DNA from: Halovenus sp.
GTDB lineage: Archaea; Halobacteriota; Halobacteria; Halobacteriales; Haloarculaceae
NCBI GenBank assembly: GCA_028275145.1
Contig: JAQCNG010000054.1
Location: 1-7,226, forward strand
Reading direction: 5' to 3'
DNA length: 7,226 bases
Shown here: piece by piece, positions 5,404 through 7,226 of the stretch
How positions within the stretch are numbered: position 1 is the first letter of the stretch
Layout of the letters: every line of letters begins with the position of its first letter
Translations under genes and position numbers: made by a program
Notes under the pieces: model-generated
What the model saw: the letters and a program-made list of their open reading frames with translations, nothing else
What the model was told of the DNA's origin: nothing
Database searches by the model: none

Positions 5404-6621
5404 ATGCCAGACACGACAGAGACACCGACCGACGAGGAACAGCACGAGACGAGTACCGGCGACCCGGCCGAAGGGCGCTTCGAGACACGCGCAATCCACG
5501 CCGGACAGGAGCCGGACCCACAGACTGGGGCCGTGATGCCGCCGATTCACACGAGTTCGACCTTCGCACAGGACGCCCCCGGTGAGGACCGCGGCTACGA
5601 GTACGCCCGGACGGGCAATCCGACGCGGACGGTGCTCGAGGAGAATCTCGCCGCACTGGAGGGTGCCGGGTACGGCCGCGCGTTCGCCAGCGGGATGGCG
5701 GCAATAAACACGGTGTTGAATCTGCTCGAGAGCGGCGACCACGTCGTGGCCGGCGACGACATCTACGGCGGCACCCACCGCCTGTTCCGGCAGGTCTACG
5801 AGGACTACGACCTCGAGTTCTCCTTCGTGGACACGACCGACATAGACGCCGTCAGCGACGCTGTCCGGCCGGCAACGGAACTGGTCTGGGTAGAGACACC
5901 GACCAACCCGTTGCTCCGGGTCAACAACATCGCGGCGCTCGCCGACATCGCTCACGACACGGACGCGCTGTGTGCCGTCGACAACACCTTCGCCACCCCG
6001 TATCTCCAGCGGCCGCTCGAACACGGTGCAGACATCGTCTCGCACTCGCTGACGAAGTACCTTGGGGGCCACTCGGACGTGGTCGGCGGCGCGCTCGTGA
6101 CCGACGACCCCGACCTGGAGGAGCAGTTTGCCTTCTACCAGAACAGCGTGGGCGCGACACCGGACCCCTTCGGCTGTTTCCTGGTGCTCCGGGGGATAAA
6201 GACGCTCCCGGTCCGACTGGACCGTCACTGCGAGAACGCACAGACACTGGCCGGGCGTCTCGAGGACCACCCGGACGTGGACCGGGTCTACTATCCGGGC
6301 CTGGAGAGCCACCCGGGCCACGACCTCGCCGCGAGACAGATGGACGACTTCGGCGGGATGGTGAGTTTCGAACTCGACGCAACGCTCGACGAGACTGCGA
6401 CGTTCGTCTCGGAGACCGAGCGGTTCACGCTCGCGGAGAGTCTCGGCGGCGTCGAGAGCCTCATCGAGCAACCCGCGACGATGACCCACGCCGCAATCCC
6501 CCGCGAACAGCGGCTTGCGGCCGGCCTGACGGACGGTCTCGTCCGGGCGAGTGTCGGCGTCGAACACGTCGAGGACCTGTGGACCGACATCGAGCGCGCC
6601 ATCGAGACGGCAGTGGCGTAG
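5404..6621 (+). CDS. mccB: Cystathionine gamma-lyase / gamma-synthase (Cys/Met metabolism PLP enzyme)
   Basis: A 405-residue fold type I PLP enzyme of the MetB/MetC/MccB family. It has the phosphate-contacting YAR (67-69) in [14 protein letters not shown] (96-98), a stacking tyrosine in YGG (121-123), D193 in [13 protein letters not shown] lysine K218 in [13 protein letters not shown], and the family signature [17 protein letters not shown] (346-362). The first 24 residues are an acidic lead without family motifs; the core starts at [11 protein letters not shown]. With the upstream MccA-like enzyme it most likely cleaves cystathionine to cysteine, alpha-ketobutyrate and ammonia, completing reverse transsulfuration from homocysteine. 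Sequence alone does not separate gamma-lyase from gamma-synthase; the gene pairing is the main argument. Spacing of 15 nt with no promoter indicates one transcript. Confidence 0.88.
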   Translation: MPDTTETPTDEEQHETSTGDPAEGRFETRAIHAGQEPDPQTGAVMPPIHTSSTFAQDAPGEDRGYEYARTGNPTRTVLEENLAALEGAGYGRAFASGMAAINTVLNLLESGDHVVAGDDIYGGTHRLFRQVYEDYDLEFSFVDTTDIDAVSDAVRPATELVWVETPTNPLLRVNNIAALADIAHDTDALCAVDNTFATPYLQRPLEHGADIVSHSLTKYLGGHSDVVGGALVTDDPDLEEQFAFYQNSVGATPDPFGCFLVLRGIKTLPVRLDRHCENAQTLAGRLEDHPDVDRVYYPGLESHPGHDLAARQMDDFGGMVSFELDATLDETATFVSETERFTLAESLGGVESLIEQPATMTHAAIPREQRLAAGLTDGLVRASVGVEHVEDLWTDIERAIETAVA

Positions 6622-6630
6622 TACCGACGA

Positions 6631-6650
6631 CGGTGACACGACAGTCACCG
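6631..6650 (+). terminator. Hairpin after the transsulfuration operon
   Basis: CGGTGAC (6631-6637) and GTCACCG (6644-6650) form a 7-bp perfect stem with loop ACGACA, starting 10 nt after the stop of the PLP lyase gene. No T-run follows, so it is a structured transcript end at best. Confidence 0.3.
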
Positions 6651-6674
6651 AGAGCCCGGCCGTGCCGGAACCCA

Positions 6675-6685
6675 CAGATTTAGGC
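6675..6685 (+). promoter_or_regulatory. Probable TATA element of the small membrane protein gene
   Basis: CAGATTTAGGC carries TTTA at 6679-6682, about 26 bp before the ATG at 6708. That is the usual distance for a haloarchaeal leaderless promoter. A GGAGGGG at 6700-6706 sits too close to the ATG to be an ordinary ribosome site. Confidence 0.4.
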
Positions 6686-6707
6686 CGACGGGTGCGAACG
6701 GAGGGGT

Positions 6708-6938
6708 ATGGACACGGCAATCGACTTCGAAGACAACCTGGCGATACTGGGCGTGCTCGTTGGCGCGTTCGTCGTCGTCGTCGGTCTCGGGACACTGCTC
6801 GGCCAGCCGTGGACGACGACGGAGAACACGTCCGCGGTGGTCGTCCAGATGGTCGGTATCCTCGCGACAATCGGAATCGGTGTGTTGCTCATCGTCCTCA
6901 CGTACGCCGACGACCCGGGCGAGTTGCTCCCCGGGTGA
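6708..6938 (+). CDS. Small two-helix membrane protein, unknown function
   Basis: A 76-residue protein. After an acidic cytoplasm-like lead (MDTAIDFEDN) comes a first hydrophobic helix at about 11-32 (LAILGVLVGAFVVVVGLGTL), a short polar loop QPWTTTENTS (33-42), a second helix at about 43-66 (AVVVQMVGILATIGIGVLLI and on), and an acidic tail (YADDPGELLPG). I do not recognise the family. It has its own likely promoter, separate from the upstream operon. Its stop codon (6936-6938) is immediately followed by the stop of the opposite-strand gene, so the two transcripts must overlap at their 3' ends. Clean haloarchaeal codon use and the two regular hydrophobic helices argue that it is a real gene. 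Confidence 0.75.
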   Translation: MDTAIDFEDNLAILGVLVGAFVVVVGLGTLLGQPWTTTENTSAVVVQMVGILATIGIGVLLIVLTYADDPGELLPG

Positions 6939-7226
6939 TCAGGCGTCGACGCGGGCCTCGAACAGCCGCGCCTCGCAGTCCCCGCAGGTGACCGCCGCGA
7001 CGTCGTGGCTCGAACAGCACGACTCCACCGTTTCGGAGTCGAAGGTAGGGTCGCCGCCGCACGGACACGTCTCGAGGAACAGACGCAGACCGTTGAGCAG
7101 CTGGCCCCGCGCCGCGACAGAGAGCCCCGGCCAGCCCGGGTAGTGCTGCTCGAACACCCGTGCAGCCGCCAGGTCAGCCAGAAACGCCGCCTCCGACTCC
7201 CACTTGCCGACGGTCTGACCGTCGAG
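6939..7226 (-). CDS. Cys-rich, probable zinc-binding protein, C-terminal part (cut by window edge)
   Basis: The minus-strand frame is open from the window edge to a TGA at 6939-6941, giving the last 95 residues; the true start lies outside. The visible part begins with a helical segment (WESEAAFLADLAAARVFEQH, YPGWPGLSVAARGQLLNGLR) and ends in a cysteine cluster: CPC (54-56), CC (70-71) and CGDC (81-84), then ARLFEARVDA. The CxC…CC…CxxC spacing suggests a zinc ribbon. I do not recognise a named family. An internal GTG or the first in-frame Met inside the window is an unlikely start, because the reading frame and composition continue upstream without change. Confidence 0.75.
   Translation of the reverse strand, partial: LDGQTVGKWESEAAFLADLAAARVFEQHYPGWPGLSVAARGQLLNGLRLFLETCPCGGDPTFDSETVESCCSSHDVAAVTCGDCEARLFEARVDA

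Noticed and set aside
5020..6870. 616-codon minus-strand frame opposite the transsulfuration genes
   Set aside because: It is antisense to two clearly recognisable PLP enzymes and has no domain-like content; another effect of base composition.

Overview
The window looks like the chromosome of a halophilic archaeon (Haloarchaea). It is GC-rich, the proteins are strongly acidic, most starts have little or no Shine-Dalgarno spacing (leaderless style), and the recognisable genes are archaeal: deoxyhypusine synthase, a two-AAA+-domain Cdc48 and a PemK/MazF toxin paired with a winged-helix partner.

Layout. (1) 1-332, minus: N-terminal part of deoxyhypusine synthase, cut by the window edge. (2) about 385-940: a gene-free scar made of two decayed 3' ends of IS200/IS605 (IS1341-type) tnpB genes, both in minus orientation. 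Each ends in the strong hairpin typical of the right-end / guide-RNA (omega RNA) part of such elements. No intact transposase is present. (3) 1017-1714, plus: a two-gene toxin-antitoxin operon, with a winged-helix antitoxin overlapping a PemK/MazF toxin by 4 nt. (4) 1715-1995: a convergent intergenic stretch rich in GAGCG-like words and hairpins. (5) 1996-4218, minus: full-length Cdc48/VAT-type AAA+ unfoldase. (6) 4219-4395: a divergent promoter region, which also carries an in-frame hydrophobic ORF ahead of the cdc48 start. (7) 4396-6621, plus: an operon for reverse transsulfuration, with an MccA-like cystathionine beta-synthase/cysteine synthase followed 15 nt later by a cystathionine gamma-lyase/synthase. 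(8) 6708-6938, plus: a small two-helix membrane protein of unknown role. (9) 6939-7226, minus: C-terminal part of a Cys-rich, probably zinc-binding protein whose stop codon directly abuts that of the preceding gene.

How the parts relate. Regions 5 and 7 are ordinary housekeeping: protein unfolding, and movement of sulfur between homocysteine and cysteine. Regions 2 and 3 form the accessory patch between housekeeping genes. The toxin-antitoxin pair sits directly beside the tnpB relics, as expected for an integration-tolerant spot. The most unusual material is in region 2 (orphan TnpB right-end hairpins and a 46-nt paired-hairpin interruption), followed by the winged-helix/MazF pairing. I did not find a clearly new multi-gene system.
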